DNA from: JAKFWF01 sp963732635
Lineage (GTDB): Bacteria > Pseudomonadota > Alphaproteobacteria > Rhizobiales > Hyphomicrobiaceae
Length of the DNA: 64,000 bases
Assembly (NCBI GenBank): GCA_963732635.1
Contig: CAVTAL010000006.1
Span: 103,534-167,533, forward strand
Direction: 5' to 3'
The notes beneath the pieces were generated by a model. It had not been told where the DNA came from. It worked only from the letters and a program-made list of their open reading frames with translations, and searched no databases. Positions 61,613 through 64,000 of the stretch are shown piece by piece. The number at the start of each line of letters is the position of its first letter. Position 1 is the stretch's first letter. The position numbers and the translations under genes are program-made.

Positions 61613-62536
61613 ATGGTTGCGAAATTCGAAAAAACGCCGGGCTGGCTCGACTGGTACGCAGGCCCCTCGAAGCCGAAATTCAAGGTGCCGGCGGGTAGCG
61701 TCGACGCCCATTGCCATGTGTTCGGTCCGGGCGATGAATTCCCGTTCGCGCCCGAGCGCAAGTACACGCCGTGCGATGCCTCGAAGCGACAGCTCTATGC
61801 GCTGCGCGATCACTTGGGGTTTGCCCGCAACGTCGTGGTGCAGGCGACCTGCCACGGCGCCGACAACCGCGCGATGGTCGATTGCTTGCTGCATTCGAAC
61901 GGCAAGGCGCGCGGTGTCGCGACCGTCAAGCGCTCGGTCACCGATCGGGAACTCGAAGAGATGCACGAGGCCGGCGTGCGCGGCGTGCGCTTTAACTTCG
62001 TCAAGCGGCTCGTCGACTTCACGCCGAAGGACGAGCTGATGGAGATCGCCGGCCGCATCTCCAAGCTCGGCTGGCACGTGGTGATCTACTTCGAGGCGGT
62101 CGATCTGCCGGAGCTGTGGGACTTCTTCACGACGCTGCCGACCACTGTCGTCGTCGATCATATGGGCCGCCCGGACGTAACGAAACCGATCGATGGCCCC
62201 GAGTTCGCGCTGTTTGAGAGGTTCATGACGCAGCATCCGAACGTGTGGTCGAAAGTGTCGTGTCCCGAGCGGCTGTCGGTTGGTGGCCCGCCGGCGCTCA
62301 ATGGCGAACAGAATGCCTACCGTGACGTGATCCCCTTTGCCCGCCGCATCGTGGAAAATTTCCCGACCCGTGTGCTGTGGGGCACCGACTGGCCGCACCC
62401 GAACCTGAAAAACCACATGCCGGACGACGGCCTGCTGGTCGATTTCATCCCGCACATAGCAGCGACGCCGGAGCTTCAGCGCAAGCTGCTGGTCGATAAT
62501 CCCATGCGACTTTACTGGCCGGAGGAAACCAAATGA
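61613..62536 (+). CDS. ligI: 2-Pyrone-4,6-dicarboxylate hydrolase
   Basis: LigI opens the lactone 2-pyrone-4,6-dicarboxylate (PDC) to 4-oxalomesaconate. The 307-aa amidohydrolase starts with the metal-like site VDAHCHVFGPGDEFPF and has RGVRFNFVKRLVD, VVDHMGRPDV and the C-terminal LWGTDWPHPNLK. The enzyme is metal independent in the known family. Its stop overlaps the ligA start by 4 bp. Confidence 0.92.
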   Translation: MVAKFEKTPGWLDWYAGPSKPKFKVPAGSVDAHCHVFGPGDEFPFAPERKYTPCDASKRQLYALRDHLGFARNVVVQATCHGADNRAMVDCLLHSNGKARGVATVKRSVTDRELEEMHEAGVRGVRFNFVKRLVDFTPKDELMEIAGRISKLGWHVVIYFEAVDLPELWDFFTTLPTTVVVDHMGRPDVTKPIDGPEFALFERFMTQHPNVWSKVSCPERLSVGGPPALNGEQNAYRDVIPFARRIVENFPTRVLWGTDWPHPNLKNHMPDDGLLVDFIPHIAATPELQRKLLVDNPMRLYWPEETK

Positions 62537-62982
62537 GCAACGGAAAATCCTACCTCGACATACCCGGTACGACGATCTTCGACGCCGAACAGTCGCGCAA
62601 AGGCTACCACCTCAATCAGTTCTGCATGTCGCTGATGAAAGCGGACAACCGCACCCGCTTCAAAGCCAACGAACGCGCCTATCTCGACGAATGGCCGATG
62701 ACGGAGGATCAAAAGCTCGCCGTGCTGGCGCGTGATCTCAATCGCTGCATTTCACTCGGCGGCAATATCTACTTCCTGGCCAAAATTGGCGCCACGGACG
62801 GAAAAAGCTTCCAGCAGATGGCGGGCTCGATGACCGGCATGACCGAGGAAGAATATCGCAACATGATGCTCGCCGGTGGCCGCTCGATCGAGGGCAACCG
62901 ACACCTCGGCGAGAACGGCGACGCACAGCCGCAAAATCAGCCGCAAGGCGCTGCCGGCAAGGCACTCAGGGAGCAGAAGTGA
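62533..62982 (+). CDS. ligA: Protocatechuate 4,5-dioxygenase alpha subunit
   Basis: A 149-aa helical subunit. The conserved parts are GYHLNQFCMSLMKADNRTRF, DEWPMTEDQKLAVLARD and MTGMTEEEYRNMMLAGG. It pairs with LigB to form the extradiol enzyme that cleaves protocatechuate between C4 and C5. The alpha subunit covers the active site. It starts inside the ligI stop and ends 1 bp before the ligB ATG. Confidence 0.93.
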   Translation: MSNGKSYLDIPGTTIFDAEQSRKGYHLNQFCMSLMKADNRTRFKANERAYLDEWPMTEDQKLAVLARDLNRCISLGGNIYFLAKIGATDGKSFQQMAGSMTGMTEEEYRNMMLAGGRSIEGNRHLGENGDAQPQNQPQGAAGKALREQK

Positions 62983-62983
62983 C

Positions 62984-63841
62984 ATGGCCCGTATCACCGC
63001 ATCTGTCTACACGAGCCACGTGCCGGCGATCGGCGCCGCCCTCGACCTCGGCAAGTCGGGCGAGGACTATTGGAAGCCGCTATTCGCCGGCTACGAGCCA
63101 TCGAAGAAATGGCTGGCCGAGAACAAGCCGGACGTGATCATTCTGGTCTTCAACGATCACGCCACGGCCTTCAGCCTCGAGCTGATTCCGACTTTCGCGA
63201 TTGGCTGCGCTGCCTCGTTCAAGCCGGCCGACGAGGGCTACGGTGCGCGCCCGGTGCCGACCGTGATCGGCCATCCGGAGCTTGCGTCGCACATCGCTTC
63301 GTCGGTGATCCAGGACGACTTCGATCTCACCATCGTCAACAACATGGATGTCGACCACGGCCTCACCGTGCCGCTGTCGCTGATGTGCGGCCAGCCCGAA
63401 GGCGTGGCCGTGCCCGGTGATCCCGTTCGCGGTCAACGTGGTGCAGTATCCGGTGCCATCGGGCCGCCGCTGCTTCATGCTGGGGCAGGCGATCCGCAAG
63501 GCGGTCGAGACCTTCGACAAGCCGCTGAAGGTTCAGATCTGGGGCACCGGCGGCATGAGCCACCAGCTGCAGGGCCCGCGCGCCGGCCTCATCAACGCGG
63601 CATGGGACAACCGCTTCCTCGACCGGCTGATCGCCGACCCTTATGGCTTGTCGCGCGTGTCGCACATCGAGTACGTGCGCGAGGCCGGCTCCGAAGGCAT
63701 CGAACTCGTGATGTGGCTGATCGCGCGCGGTGCCATGGCCGACGTCGCCGGCCACCCGGGCGACCCGAAGGTCGTGCACCGCTTACCCACGTGCCGGCGT
63801 CGAATACGTCCGTCGGCCATCTGATCCTGGAGAACACTTAA
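62984..63841 (+). CDS. ligB: Protocatechuate 4,5-dioxygenase beta subunit, frameshifted twice
   Basis: LigB holds the catalytic Fe(II) of the type II extradiol dioxygenase. Metal-site regions include YTSHVPAIGAA (His), IVNNMDVDHGLTVPLSL and the Glu region further on. The frame is lost at about 63400, where one extra G explains CGQPEGVAVPG versus the expected GWPCPVIPFAVN, and again near 63783, just before HVPASNTSVGHLILENT. The joined protein has the normal length of about 285 aa. It ends where ligC begins (TAATG). Confidence 0.88.
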   Translation: MARITASVYTSHVPAIGAALDLGKSGEDYWKPLFAGYEPSKKWLAENKPDVIILVFNDHATAFSLELIPTFAIGCAASFKPADEGYGARPVPTVIGHPELASHIASSVIQDDFDLTIVNNMDVDHGLTVPLSLMCGQPEGVAVPGDPVRGQRGAVSGAIGPPLLHAGAGDPQGGRDLRQAAEGSDLGHRRHEPPAAGPARRPHQRGMGQPLPRPADRRPLWLVARVAHRVRARGRLRRHRTRDVADRARCHGRRRRPPGRPEGRAPLTHVPASNTSVGHLILENT

Positions 63842-64000
63842 TGTCTAAGACCATCAAGGTGGCGCTGGCCGGTGCCGGCGCTTTCGGCATCAAGCATCTC
63901 GACGCGATCAAGCTGATCGACGGCGTCGAGGTGGTGTCGCTGATGAGCCGCCGTCTGGACGAGACGCAGAAGGTCGCCGACAAGTATGGCATCGGCCACG
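63841..64000 (+). CDS. ligC: 4-Carboxy-2-hydroxymuconate-6-semialdehyde dehydrogenase, 5' part only
   Basis: The first 53 codons show a Gfo/Idh-type NAD(P)-binding start, KTIKVALAGAGAFGIKHLDA then VEVVSLMSRRLDETQKVADK. LigC oxidises the ring-cleavage product to PDC, feeding LigI. The ATG overlaps the ligB stop, and the gene runs off the right edge. Confidence 0.88.
   Translation, partial: MSKTIKVALAGAGAFGIKHLDAIKLIDGVEVVSLMSRRLDETQKVADKYGIGH

Overview
The window is high-GC DNA from an alphaproteobacterium, most likely of the Rhizobiales (a Bradyrhizobium, Rhodopseudomonas or Xanthobacteraceae relative). This rests on a complete gene-transfer-agent (GTA) cluster, a TIGR03808-type exported beta-helix protein, a DUF6460-type small membrane protein, and the style of the nuo and protocatechuate 4,5-cleavage operons. 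Genus is inference; no rRNA is present. Genes are densely packed on both strands, with many stop/start overlaps and dispersed palindromic repeats of about 85-190 bp.

Layout. 0-15 kb: the end of a sensor kinase, coaD, a polyprenyl-P sugar-1-P transferase, a RimK-like/zinc-protease fusion, three glycosyltransferases, a PurB/PcaB-type lyase, folE, an MBL hydrolase, an Lhr-type helicase and two exported proteins. 15.6-22.3 kb: a seven-gene minus-strand operon that pairs a PotABC-like importer lacking a binding protein with an HcnABC/opine-oxidase-like flavoprotein set. 22.6-30.7 kb: a membrane Ser/Thr kinase with WD40 repeats, a dipeptide-type ABC system (binding protein and two permeases, no ATPases), selO, and a small PepSY-like protein. 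30.8-48.4 kb: the GTA, read leftward from small terminase to lysis genes.

The outstanding feature is in the GTA. Its portal protein has an extra C-terminal domain with a CdiA-type nuclease look (PDF...ELK), behind a proline-rich linker. A 76-aa AT-richer gene follows after 4 bp and looks like its immunity partner, and beyond that lies a ~172-bp, ~97% identical copy of part of the portal gene. I read this as a polymorphic toxin-immunity cassette recently inserted into a GTA portal gene.

48.8-56.3 kb: hydrolase, exported protein, a broken DUF433/DUF5615 toxin-antitoxin pair, and a rearranged nuoA-B-(cupin)-C-(four-helix bundle)-D-yjdM block without nuoE-N, then tRNA-Asp. 56.4-64 kb: a LysR regulator and a protocatechuate/gallate 4,5-cleavage operon (galD, ligJ, ligK, a dehydrogenase, ligI, ligA, ligB, ligC) running off the right edge.

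Many conserved genes (coaD, the RimK-like gene, selO, nuoB, nuoC, nuoD, ligB and others) are interrupted by single-base shifts, nearly all explained by one extra base. They cluster at 28.9-31.1 and 52.8-55.6 kb. I treat these as probable sequence errors rather than true pseudogenes, but that needs read-level data.
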